From Neobacillus cucumis (lineage in GTDB: Bacteria; Bacillota; Bacilli; Bacillales_B; DSM-18226), in assembly GCF_016107705.1 (NCBI RefSeq), contig NZ_JAEHGC010000008.1:62001-126000 (forward strand): a stretch of DNA of 64,000 nucleotides, given 5' to 3'. The notes under the pieces are model-generated. The model was not told where the DNA came from. It saw only the letters and a list, made by a program, of their open reading frames with translations, and did no database searches. Within the stretch, counting starts at the first letter, position 1; each line of letters begins with the position of its first letter. The translations under genes and the position numbers were made by a program. This document shows positions 44,748 through 53,523 of this stretch, one piece after another.

Positions 44748-47501
44748 ATGTTAAAGAAGTTTAAAAAAAAGAAAAGACTTCTGGCTGGATTAACCTTAGG
44801 AGCTTTCCTTCTTAGTTCTGCCGGTGTCTATGCTGCACAAGACGGGGTCTTTGGCAGGAATCTTGTCGGGGAGCAGGCGGATGGTTCCGTTCAAACACCT
44901 GTTAACCAATTGATTACACCTGCTGGAAAGCAGATTGAATTTGGCGGCAACCCGATTACCGTTGCGGCAAATCCGGATGGTAAGACAGCTGTCTCGATTG
45001 TCGGCCGAAACAATTACGGTGGAAAAGGAATCAATGTAGTTGATCTTGCGACTGGAAAAATGATCAAGCAAGATATCGATTTAAAGCTTTCCCATATGTG
45101 GGGGCTCGCTTATTCCAAGGACGGCAGCCAGCTCTATGCAACTGGTTCATCGGGAACAACAGGTAAGATTATTGTATTGTCCGTTGGTTCGGATGGAATT
45201 CCAACCGTTCAAAAGACCATTAACCTGCCAAAAGCAGCAGTCGGAGAAAATATCAACCCGCTTGACCTCGCTGTCGGTCCAAAAGGTCAGCTGCTTGTAG
45301 CCTTAAACCGGGACAATAGCCTTGGGGTAATCGATCCGCAAGCGGGTACAGTAACAGCTAAAATTCCTGTAGAAAATGCACCTACAAGTGTTTTAGTCGA
45401 TGGGAATACGGCATACGTTACCAACCAGGGCGGTAGACTTGCAAAGAATAGCGACACGACAGTGGATTCATCCGGAACAAAAGTGGTCGTTGACCCTAAA
45501 ACCGGTGCTACTACTACAGGAACTGTTTCTGTCATTGATCTTACAACAAATACGGTAGAAAAAAACATTGAAGTCGGTGTCCAGCCAGAGCGTATGACCC
45601 AGTCAGGTCAGTACATATTTGTAACTAATACCAATAGTGACACCGTTTCTGTTATTGACACAAAATCAAAAAACGTTGTCCAAACCATTGATATTAAACC
45701 ATACCCGGATGCGGCAAAGGGAGCTGCTCCGAATGCGGTCAAATTAATTGATAACAAGTTAATGGTCAGCCTTGGCCGAGATAATGCGATTGCCGTATAT
45801 GATTGGCAGGGACCAGATAAAACTCCTGAACTGCAAGGGTTATTACCTACTGCATGGTTCCCAGTAGATATAGCAGTGGATCAGGAGAATAAAAATCTCG
45901 TCGTTGCGAATGCGGATGGAATCGGTTCCCGCGGCCCAGCACGTGATTTAACGATTCAAGGAATCAAAGTATCAGGTCACTCTTCTTATGCACAAATTGG
46001 TTCTCTTTCGTTAATTCCTTTCCCAACAAAAGAGGATCTCATTAAAGGAACCAAGCAGGTATATGCGAATAACAACTGGTTTGGTTTAAAAGACTTGAAT
46101 GCAAAGCCAAGACATAACAAGAAACCAGTTCCCATGCCTGAGCGGGTAGGCGAGCCTTCTACTATTAAACACGTATTCTATATTATCAAAGAAAACCGCA
46201 CATATGACCAAGTCCTCGGGGATTTAGGAAAAGGTAATGGGGAACCGGCATTAACACAATTCCCTAGAGCTGTGACTCCAAACTTCCATAAATTAGCCGA
46301 AACCTTCCCGCTTTTAGATAATATGTATGTTTCAGGCATCCAGTCGGCCAGTGGCCATCAATGGGTCATGCAAGGAACCAATACCGATTATGAAGATAAA
46401 GAGACCGATACAGCCAATGTCCGAAGCTACCCAGGCGGTGCAGGAGACCCGATGGCATATGCCCCTACAGGACATTTATGGGACCAAGCGATTAAACATG
46501 GCGTATCCGTAGAAAACTTTGGGGAAGATACAATCAGTTTTGTTGGATCAGCACCATTCGGAACATGGACGGATTGGTATAACGATGCCTTAAAACTTTC
46601 TGGTCAAAAAGAAGGCGACCTGCATGTTCCAATTGGAAACTATCAAGCAACCTATGATATACCGTCGCTTGGACCAATTACGCATAAAACCTTTCCAACC
46701 TTTGATATGAACATCCCGGATCAATATCGTTTTGAAATTTTTAAGCAGCAGTTTGAAAAGCATGTTAAAAATGATGATTTACCGGCGTTGAATACATTAT
46801 GGATTACCAATGACCATACTTCAGGTAACGCAACAGGATCTCCCACACCGCAAGCCATGGTTGCGGACAATGATTTAGCTGTTGGTAAAATTGTTGACCT
46901 AATCTCCCATAGCAAGTACTGGAAGGATTCCGTTATTTTTATTACCGAGGATGATGCGCAAAACGGTTTAGATCATGTGGATGGTCATCGAGAACCGGCA
47001 TATGTTATCAGCCCTTGGGTAAAAAGAGGCATTACGGACAGCCATTACTGGACAGTCATCAATATGGTCCGCAGCATTGAGCAGATTCTCGGACTTCCTG
47101 CCATGAACCAAAATGATGCAGCTGCAGAACCGATGAGCGAGATTTTTACCAATAAGCCTGACTTTACACCGTACAATTTCGAAACAAATCAAATTCCGCT
47201 TGATACCTTAAATGGTTCGCCAAATTCTAATACAGCAGCACTTGCTAATACAGATAAGGTTACACCGGAGGCAAAGGAACTTTCGAAAAAATGGACAGAA
47301 TGGTCCAATAAGAACAAGAAGAAATTAACTGGACGTCATGCATCACCGGATGATGTGAATGCAAACATGTTGAACCATTCCGTTTGGTACGCAACAGAAG
47401 GATTTGATAAACCATATCCTGGTGAGAAAAAGGTTCACACACCGGATGAAGTGGCAGAACAGCCTGAAAGCTTTGCACCATCACCTGCAGATAATGACTA
47501 A
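44748..47501 (+). CDS. Exported beta-propeller/phosphoesterase fusion protein
   Basis: A 917-residue secreted protein. A signal peptide (Lys-rich start, hydrophobic core, AGVYAA near residue 30) precedes an N-terminal YVTN-type beta-propeller (about 45-420), seen in repeats such as VSVIDLTTNTVEKNI and NTNSDTVSVIDTKSKNV. The C-terminal half is an alkaline-phosphatase-like phosphoesterase/phospholipase C domain, with FYIIKENRTYDQVLGD, ASGHQWVMQGTN, LWITNDHTSG, FITEDDAQNGLDHVDGHRE and YVISPWVKRG carrying metal ligands. ATG at 44748 is chosen over 44733 because GGGAGTGA lies 5 bases upstream. With PhoP-like boxes upstream, release of phosphate from extracellular esters or phospholipids is likely. 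Confidence 0.87.
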   Translation: MLKKFKKKKRLLAGLTLGAFLLSSAGVYAAQDGVFGRNLVGEQADGSVQTPVNQLITPAGKQIEFGGNPITVAANPDGKTAVSIVGRNNYGGKGINVVDLATGKMIKQDIDLKLSHMWGLAYSKDGSQLYATGSSGTTGKIIVLSVGSDGIPTVQKTINLPKAAVGENINPLDLAVGPKGQLLVALNRDNSLGVIDPQAGTVTAKIPVENAPTSVLVDGNTAYVTNQGGRLAKNSDTTVDSSGTKVVVDPKTGATTTGTVSVIDLTTNTVEKNIEVGVQPERMTQSGQYIFVTNTNSDTVSVIDTKSKNVVQTIDIKPYPDAAKGAAPNAVKLIDNKLMVSLGRDNAIAVYDWQGPDKTPELQGLLPTAWFPVDIAVDQENKNLVVANADGIGSRGPARDLTIQGIKVSGHSSYAQIGSLSLIPFPTKEDLIKGTKQVYANNNWFGLKDLNAKPRHNKKPVPMPERVGEPSTIKHVFYIIKENRTYDQVLGDLGKGNGEPALTQFPRAVTPNFHKLAETFPLLDNMYVSGIQSASGHQWVMQGTNTDYEDKETDTANVRSYPGGAGDPMAYAPTGHLWDQAIKHGVSVENFGEDTISFVGSAPFGTWTDWYNDALKLSGQKEGDLHVPIGNYQATYDIPSLGPITHKTFPTFDMNIPDQYRFEIFKQQFEKHVKNDDLPALNTLWITNDHTSGNATGSPTPQAMVADNDLAVGKIVDLISHSKYWKDSVIFITEDDAQNGLDHVDGHREPAYVISPWVKRGITDSHYWTVINMVRSIEQILGLPAMNQNDAAAEPMSEIFTNKPDFTPYNFETNQIPLDTLNGSPNSNTAALANTDKVTPEAKELSKKWTEWSNKNKKKLTGRHASPDDVNANMLNHSVWYATEGFDKPYPGEKKVHTPDEVAEQPESFAPSPADND

Positions 47502-47533
47502 TGCGGCGTGATTTATAGATTTAAACCGAATCT

Positions 47534-47565
47534 AACATAGCTGCCCAATCGGGTAGCTATTGTTA
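47534..47565 (+). terminator. Hairpin after the phosphoesterase gene
   Basis: AACATAGCTGCCC pairs with GGGTAGCTATTGTT (with a G-U pair) around AATC. The tail TATAATTT is not a clean T-run, so strength is moderate. Confidence 0.65.
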
Positions 47566-47645
47566 TAATTTGTATTTGTAAAATCTAGTAGTTTTAGTCA
47601 AAAAAGGGGGAACTTTTCCGGCAGCCTTGCACGGAGAAAAGTAAA

Positions 47646-50600
47646 ATGAGCCGAATTATAGATGAAACAATAAAACGTGCCGTTCTGATTGTAACCTTAA
47701 TCATCTTAATCCTCGTTTGGGGCGGGATGTCCGCCATACATATTCAACGGGATTATCTTCCCGAAATTAATAATTCAACCTTGATGGTCACAGTGCGTGC
47801 AGAGAATTACCAAGCACAGCAAGTAAGAGCGAAGATTACGGAGCCAATTCAACAGGCTGTACGGGTAGTGGACGGCCTGCAAGATATTGAGACAAGTTCT
47901 TTTAATGGCGGATCAATGGTCAGTCTCAACTTTCCTATGAATTTTGATATGAAAAAAGCTGAGGAGCAGGTATCGAGAGCTTTAGAAGGGACCTCGCTTC
48001 CGGCAGGTACCGAAAAACCGTTAGTGACCAGACTAAGTACCCACTCTCTTCCAATCATGAGAATAAGTCTAATGAGTTCTTCTGACAATATAACGGAAAA
48101 TACACTCCGAACAGTCATTCAAGAAGATATTGTCAATCGCTTAAAAACCGTTCCCGGTGTTAAAGATGTTCTTGTTTCAGGTGGTGGAATGGCAGGCTAT
48201 GCGGTTCATCTTCGTACGGACGATTTAAAGAAAGCAGGTTTATCTATTGCTGACATAAAACAATCACTTGAAGAAAATTATACAACTGGACTAGAGGGCC
48301 AGGTGTCAAACCTGCAAACTTCTATTCCCATCCAAGTTTCAGGTTGGGGGTTGACGGGGCAAGACTTGATGCAGCTTCCAATCCATTCACATGAAGGCAA
48401 AACGGTCCCTCTATCTTCTGTAGCTGATATCTCAAATTCGATTGTCAATTTGCAGACGATATCAAGAACGGATGGGAAACCTAGTGTTCTTTTAGACATT
48501 TTGAAAACACCTTCATCCAATATTACAGATGTATCCAATCGCATTAAAAGCAGAATAAAGGATATTCCGGCATTGAAAAATAAGGATGTACAACTTGCTA
48601 TTCAATTTGATCAAGGAGATCAGATCAATTCATCGTTAAAAGGACTCATAAAAGAAGGGGTGTTAGGCTGCTTCTTCTCGGTAATATGTGTCTTTCTATT
48701 TTTCCGTAAAGTACGTTCAACACTATTAATTGCTATTTCATTGCCCATCTGTTTATTAGCAACAACCGGCTTATTAAAAACAATGGGAATCAGTCTTAAT
48801 CTGCTTACCGTATCAGGACTTATTGTAGCGATGGGCAGAGTGGTCGATGACTCGATTGTCGTCCTTGATAACATGAACCGAAAATTATTTGAGGCAAAAG
48901 AGAAAAATAGCGTTCATTTGTTAACGAGCGCTGTTTCTGAAATGATTCCTGCGATTGTCTCGTCTACGGCTACAACCATTGCGGTTTATCTCCCAATCGC
49001 TCTAATTGGCGGCATGGTGAGTGCAGCATTTTCCGGGTTTGCTTGGTCGGTTGTCATTGCATTGGTGATTTCCTTGTTTGTTTCCATCATGGTGGTTCCG
49101 GCTCTTTACCATCTTTTTTGGCGGGGAGAACCTGTTGCCGTAAAAGATAATCTAGAACCATTTGGACATAAAATTTTTACATGGGTGTTCAAACAAAAGG
49201 GAAAAGTGGCGCTGCTCACGCTGGCATTATTTTTGCTCACATCTGTGGGAGCAGCTTTTCTCCCAGTCAATTTTTTACCAACGACGAATCGTACAGGTCA
49301 ACTGGGAATTCAAGTGGAAATGCCGCAAAATACTGCATTAACAGAGGTTGATGCAGAAGTGAAAAGATTGGAAGCTTTATTGGCAGCAAATCCTAAAGTA
49401 GCTTCATTCGCTTCTGGATTAGGTTCATCATTTACGCCTCAATCCGATGACGTTTTTGATGCAGGAGGAGGATGGATTCAGAAACCAAATGTTGCAAATT
49501 TATCGATAACAGTTAAGAAGGATATTGATGCTAATTTCTTTATGCAGAATCTGCAGAAACAATTAAACTCCCTATCTAGTAAGGCCATTTACACAGTTTC
49601 AAATCAAAGTATTGCCGGCGATGATTCGCAATTAAAAATTAATCTTACAGGGTCGGATAGTCAAACATTGGAAACAATGGCGCAAACGATACGAAACCAG
49701 CTTAAGCTTGTACCGGGACTGTCTGTACAAGGTGTTGCCGATGCAGAAAATCAGATCACTCAGTATGAGGTTACACTGAATCGTAAGGCAATTGAAAAAT
49801 ATGGTATTAAACTGAACGATGTATTAACTCGAATCCAACAATATACCGCGGAAGGAACAAAAGGAGTAATCTCCATTAACCAAGCTGCATTTCCAATTGT
49901 AATTCATTCCGATGTGCAAAAAAGTACCGGGAAAGATATTTTTTCTTTGATGGGTGGGGAGAGATTTCAGACTAGGGAAGGACAAGAAGTAACATTAGAT
50001 CAGCTTGCAATCCTTATCCCTTCAGGTTCATCCGTGATCGAAGAGAAGGATGGAAAACCTTATGCAGTTGTTACGGCCAACATCATTTCCAGTGATATTG
50101 GAAAAGTGACGAAGGGGGTTAAAAACGCGCTTAAGAAGATTTCGTTGCCAGAGGGGATTCACTATTCTTTCGCAGGTGCACCGCAGCAGGTTTATGAAAT
50201 GATGTATGAAATGGCACTCGCTTTATTCTTCTCCATATTGCTTGTATTGATCATTATTAGTGCTGTTTTCCGAGGATGGAAAGCGCCGCTATCGGTATTA
50301 CTTTGTATTCCATTCGCGTTTATCGGTTCAGTGATAGGTATGTTTATGTTTAGATTGGAATGGAATCTGGCTGCATTAGTGGGACTTTTGATGCTAACAG
50401 GAATTGTTGTTACAAACGGAATTGTCCTTGTAGATAAAATTGAAAGGAATTTAGCAAGTGGGATAAAATTAGATGAATCAATTTTACAAGGAACACTTTC
50501 CCGTGTACGACCAATCCTAACAACAGCACTCACAACGGTTTTAACCCTGCTTCCACTTGCATTTTTCTCGAGGTCAGATTCAGTGATCTCGCAAACGCTT

Positions 50601-50738
50601 GGAATTGTCGTTGTCGGAGGAATGATTAGTTCGACTTTTATCAGTTTATTTATGATTCCAATTTGCTATCGCTGGTTGCATCAACTACGAAAAAGTTCTT
50701 CTGTATCGAATAGAAATGAGGAGCAATTAATTTCTTGA
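47646..50738 (+). CDS. RND family efflux permease (AcrB/SwrC-like)
   Basis: A 1030-residue resistance-nodulation-division transporter with 12 helices and two large extracytoplasmic loops. The first helix (about 12-30) is followed by the porter domain DYLPEINNSTLMVTV. The proton-relay Asp pair is in GRVVDDSIVVLDNM of helix 4. A second set of helices begins near QKGKVALLTLAL. Length and repeat structure are normal. No adaptor (membrane fusion) protein gene is next to it, as for B. subtilis SwrC, which acts in surfactin export and self-resistance. GGGGGAAC lies well upstream and GGAGAAAAGTAAA just before the ATG. The substrate is unknown, and no Pho-type site was seen before it. Confidence 0.9.
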   Translation: MSRIIDETIKRAVLIVTLIILILVWGGMSAIHIQRDYLPEINNSTLMVTVRAENYQAQQVRAKITEPIQQAVRVVDGLQDIETSSFNGGSMVSLNFPMNFDMKKAEEQVSRALEGTSLPAGTEKPLVTRLSTHSLPIMRISLMSSSDNITENTLRTVIQEDIVNRLKTVPGVKDVLVSGGGMAGYAVHLRTDDLKKAGLSIADIKQSLEENYTTGLEGQVSNLQTSIPIQVSGWGLTGQDLMQLPIHSHEGKTVPLSSVADISNSIVNLQTISRTDGKPSVLLDILKTPSSNITDVSNRIKSRIKDIPALKNKDVQLAIQFDQGDQINSSLKGLIKEGVLGCFFSVICVFLFFRKVRSTLLIAISLPICLLATTGLLKTMGISLNLLTVSGLIVAMGRVVDDSIVVLDNMNRKLFEAKEKNSVHLLTSAVSEMIPAIVSSTATTIAVYLPIALIGGMVSAAFSGFAWSVVIALVISLFVSIMVVPALYHLFWRGEPVAVKDNLEPFGHKIFTWVFKQKGKVALLTLALFLLTSVGAAFLPVNFLPTTNRTGQLGIQVEMPQNTALTEVDAEVKRLEALLAANPKVASFASGLGSSFTPQSDDVFDAGGGWIQKPNVANLSITVKKDIDANFFMQNLQKQLNSLSSKAIYTVSNQSIAGDDSQLKINLTGSDSQTLETMAQTIRNQLKLVPGLSVQGVADAENQITQYEVTLNRKAIEKYGIKLNDVLTRIQQYTAEGTKGVISINQAAFPIVIHSDVQKSTGKDIFSLMGGERFQTREGQEVTLDQLAILIPSGSSVIEEKDGKPYAVVTANIISSDIGKVTKGVKNALKKISLPEGIHYSFAGAPQQVYEMMYEMALALFFSILLVLIIISAVFRGWKAPLSVLLCIPFAFIGSVIGMFMFRLEWNLAALVGLLMLTGIVVTNGIVLVDKIERNLASGIKLDESILQGTLSRVRPILTTALTTVLTLLPLAFFSRSDSVISQTLGIVVVGGMISSTFISLFMIPICYRWLHQLRKSSSVSNRNEEQLIS

Positions 50739-50769
50739 ATCAGTAAATAGTGAAGTATAGGAATGGCTT

Positions 50770-50799
50770 AATCCCTGAAAAAAATTCAGGGATTTTTTT
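50770..50799 (+). terminator. Intrinsic terminator after the RND gene
   Basis: AATCCCTGAA (50770-50779) pairs perfectly with TTCAGGGATT (50785-50794) around a short A loop, followed by TTTTT. Confidence 0.93.
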
Positions 50800-50810
50800 C
50801 ATCTGTATTA

Positions 50811-50849
50811 TTTACATTTTATTTACAATCCTTTTACACCAGGTTTAGA
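50811..50849 (+). promoter_or_regulatory. Four-box PhoP array
   Basis: TTTACA at 50811, 50822 and 50833, then TTTAGA at 50844, stand at exact 11-bp intervals with 5-bp spacers. This is the clearest match in the window to the Bacillus PhoP consensus. TACAAT at 50870-50875 is the likely -10 box, 20 bases after the last hexamer, and no good -35 box is present. It drives the ugd-like/PAP2/GT4 operon. Confidence 0.75.
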
Positions 50850-50904
50850 AAAAATCACTTAAAATCAAATACAATAAAGATAAATAAACGTATGGAGGGA
50901 TTGG

Positions 50905-51528
50905 ATGAAAATTACCGTTGCAGGAGCAGGATTAGTTGGATTAGTAACGAGTGCTGGATTAGCAGAATTAGGCCATCAGGTGACATGCATTGACATACAA
51001 AAAAAGAAAATTGACTTGCTTCAAAACGGTCGTACTCCAATTAATGAGCCTGGGCTTGATCCTCTTTTAGAAAAAAATCTTAATAACGGAAATCTACATT
51101 TTACAATGAGCCCTTATCAAGCTTATTCAGATACTGAAGTCATTTTTATTGCAGTCGGAACAAAAAATAAACATGACGATTCTGTTGACCTAAGAAACAT
51201 ACATGTAGTTTCAAATACGATTGCCCATTTTATCGAAAATAATGTGGTTTTGTGTATAATTAGCACCGTTCCTATAGGGACGAATGATTTAATTAATAAA
51301 ATCATCGACAGAAGCAAACCTCCTAATCTTCGTTGTGATGTGGTATCGAATCCAGATTTTCTTCGGAAGGGATCGGCCATTAACGATTTCTTCTATGGTG
51401 AACGAATTATAATTGGGGCTGATAACCATGAGTCTGCATCGATGATAAAACAAATTTATGAGCCATTAAAAATCCCAACCATCATCACGGACATCCTAAG
51501 TGCAGAAATGATGAAATATGCGATTTAA
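50905..51528 (+). pseudogene. Truncated UDP-glucose dehydrogenase, NAD-binding domain only
   Basis: A 207-residue protein equal to the N-terminal domain of UDP-glucose/GDP-mannose dehydrogenases (full length about 440). GAGLVGLVTSAGLAELGHQV is the Rossmann motif (residues 7-26), and FIAVGT, STVPIGT and NPDFLRKGSAINDFF are conserved. It stops at AEMMKYAI, where the family continues into the central helix (compare AELIKYAANAFL in tuaD of this window). The catalytic-cysteine domain and UDP-binding domain are absent, and the 53 bases before the next gene hold no remnant. It therefore cannot be a normal dehydrogenase. The frame is intact with a good GGAGGG site, so it may be a decayed gene that is still translated or a repurposed domain. 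Confidence 0.75.
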
Positions 51529-51581
51529 TGTTAAACAGTAAAGTAGAGATAGAATGATAACGGTTAAAAGGGGAATGGATT

Positions 51582-52112
51582 ATGAGCAGAATGCTGCATG
51601 TGTTTTATGGATTTGAATGTAGAATATTTCAAAAGTTAAATCGTCATTTTGATAAGAAGCTATTAAATCTTTTTTTTCGTGCCATTACACACCTTGGTGG
51701 AGCGAAATTTACCATCATTTCTACTTTCCTCCTTCTGATTTTATCACCAAGAGAGACAAGACTGATTGCTATTTCAAGTGCAGTTGCATTATCAGCAAGT
51801 CACATACCTGTTCAAATTGTGAAGCAGATGTTCCCACGAAAAAGACCCTATTTAATGATCGAAAAAACAAAGTTTCCTGATAACCCATTACAGGACCATT
51901 CTTTTCCTTCGGGTCATACAACTGCAATATTTGCGGTTGTCATCCCATATATAATTTTTGTTCCTACATTTGCTTTTTTCCTTATTCCGATGGGGATTTG
52001 TGTAGGAGTATCTAGAATTTATCTGGGTCTACACTATCCTTCAGACGTATTTGCCGGCGGCATCCTTGGAAGTTTAACTGGTATTCTTAGTTACTATATA
52101 CTCTGTTTTTGA
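51582..52112 (+). CDS. PAP2 family membrane phosphatase
   Basis: A 176-residue membrane phosphatase with about five or six helices. All three PAP2 motifs are present: KQMFPRKRP (near residue 85), SFPSGHTTA (near 107) and SRIYLGLHYPSD (near 145), giving the catalytic histidines. Such enzymes dephosphorylate phosphatidate, phosphatidylglycerol phosphate or undecaprenyl diphosphate on the outer membrane face. AAAAGGGGA precedes the ATG. It lies in the PhoP-box operon between the truncated dehydrogenase and a GT4 glycosyltransferase. That makes a lipid-phosphate substrate feeding glycolipid synthesis an attractive idea, though not shown. Confidence 0.88.
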   Translation: MSRMLHVFYGFECRIFQKLNRHFDKKLLNLFFRAITHLGGAKFTIISTFLLLILSPRETRLIAISSAVALSASHIPVQIVKQMFPRKRPYLMIEKTKFPDNPLQDHSFPSGHTTAIFAVVIPYIIFVPTFAFFLIPMGICVGVSRIYLGLHYPSDVFAGGILGSLTGILSYYILCF

Positions 52113-52134
52113 AAGCATGATGAGGAGGGATTAT

Positions 52135-53277
52135 ATGAAAATAGCCATTTTCACAGATACCTTTTATCCGGACATTAATGGGGTGGCTCGAACCTTAAAA
52201 AGGTTCACCGAATATTTAGAAGCCAAAAACATTACCTTTAAAATCTTTGCACCTGAATCTGACAATGAAGACTATGCCGCAAGCGATATTCATCGATTTA
52301 AAAGCCTATCCTTTTTCCTATATCCTGAATGCCGTTTAGCTTTTCCAAACCTTCCTCACATTAAAGCAGAATTATTAAAGTTTTCTCCGGATTTAATCCA
52401 TGTTACTACCCCATTTAGTCTTGGCCTTTCTGGGGTTTATTTTGCAAAGAAGTTAAACATACCACTTGTTGGTTCCTACCATACGGATTTCAATCAATAT
52501 TTAAACTATTATGACCTTCAATTTCTTTCTAAATTCCTCTGGAAGTACATGAATTGGTTTCATCATACCTGTGCTAAAGTATTTGTTCCCTCAAAAGAAA
52601 CATTTTCCCAACTTAAACAACAAGGTTTTACAAATCTAGAAATATGGCCAAGGGGAGTAGATTGCAAAGTTTTTCAGCCTTTTTATGATAAAAAGACTGT
52701 TCGTGAGAAATATAGACTTTCAAAAAAATATCTCTTGACCTTTGTTGGCAGGTTAGCGCCTGAAAAAGACGTCGATAAGCTGCTGGCTATTTCTAAATCT
52801 ATACCGGCTGAAATAAACGAAAATATTGAGTGGATGGTAATTGGTGACGGTCCGTTAAGGGAAGAACTTCAAGAAAAAGCTCCATCAAATATGAAATTTA
52901 CAGGATTCTTAACAGGAGAAGATTTAGCAGAAATCTATTCGGTTTCGGATCTGTTTGTCTTTCCGTCTCCGACAGAGACGTTTGGAAATGTCGTACTTGA
53001 AGCATTAGCCAGTGGAACACCTGTGATCGGAGCAAATGCAGGTGGAGTGAAAAGTATTATTAATCCGGGTGTTACAGGATTCTTATGCACCCCGGGAAAT
53101 ATAAAGGAGTTTACTAACAGAATTGTGGATTTATTATGTCATGATAGTTTGCGAATTCAAATGGGCTGGGAGGGAAGAAATTTTGCATTATCCCAAAACT
53201 GGGATACGATTTTTGAACATTTATTAGGTCAATATTTTCTTGTCATCAAGGAGCAAAGGATATCCAAATACGCCTGA
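52135..53277 (+). CDS. GT4 family glycosyltransferase
   Basis: A 380-residue GT-B fold retaining glycosyltransferase. The N-terminal block is FTDTFYPDINGVARTLKR, typical of the group that includes MgtA-type mannosyl- and glucosyl-/glucuronosyl-diacylglycerol synthases. The C-terminal donor site has VGRLAPEKDVDKL, the E-x7-E-like PSPTETFGNVVLEALASG (near residue 285) and AGGVKSIINPG. ATG at 52135 is preferred over 52117 because GAGGAGGG lies about 5 bases upstream. It probably transfers a sugar from a nucleotide donor to a lipid acceptor at the cytoplasmic membrane. It ends the PhoP-box operon. Confidence 0.88.
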   Translation: MKIAIFTDTFYPDINGVARTLKRFTEYLEAKNITFKIFAPESDNEDYAASDIHRFKSLSFFLYPECRLAFPNLPHIKAELLKFSPDLIHVTTPFSLGLSGVYFAKKLNIPLVGSYHTDFNQYLNYYDLQFLSKFLWKYMNWFHHTCAKVFVPSKETFSQLKQQGFTNLEIWPRGVDCKVFQPFYDKKTVREKYRLSKKYLLTFVGRLAPEKDVDKLLAISKSIPAEINENIEWMVIGDGPLREELQEKAPSNMKFTGFLTGEDLAEIYSVSDLFVFPSPTETFGNVVLEALASGTPVIGANAGGVKSIINPGVTGFLCTPGNIKEFTNRIVDLLCHDSLRIQMGWEGRNFALSQNWDTIFEHLLGQYFLVIKEQRISKYA

Positions 53278-53300
53278 GTATAAGTAGAAATCAACTTCTA

Positions 53301-53340
53301 AACAATCTAGCTTTTAAGAAAGCCGGATTGTTTTTATTTT
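53301..53340 (+). terminator. Intrinsic terminator after the GT4 gene
   Basis: AACAATC and GCTTT on the left pair with AAAGC and GATTGTT on the right, followed by TTTTATTTT. Confidence 0.88.
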
Positions 53341-53375
53341 ATAGTGGGTTATTTTACCTATTTTTTGTAACTCTC

Positions 53376-53469
53376 TTTACAAAAAATTTACAATTTTAAT
53401 AAAGATTCACAATTGTTCACCAACTCTTAATCTTAGCTCAACGAGTCCTCTAAATTCCCTCCCTATAAT
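53376..53469 (+). promoter_or_regulatory. PhoP boxes and promoter of the tua operon
   Basis: TTTACA at 53376 and 53387 are 11 bp apart. A second register has TTCACC (53416), TTAATC (53427) and TCAACG (53438), with TTCACA at 53406. A perfect TATAAT lies at 53464-53469, with no -35 box at the proper distance. The closest hexamers would fall at about -50 to -33, as in PhoP-dependent sigma-A promoters. The tua operon of B. subtilis is a known PhoP target. Confidence 0.6.
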
Positions 53470-53523
53470 CTTTCATAACGGGCCGCTTAATGAATTAAAT
53501 AATCTTTGAAGGTGGGTTTAATT

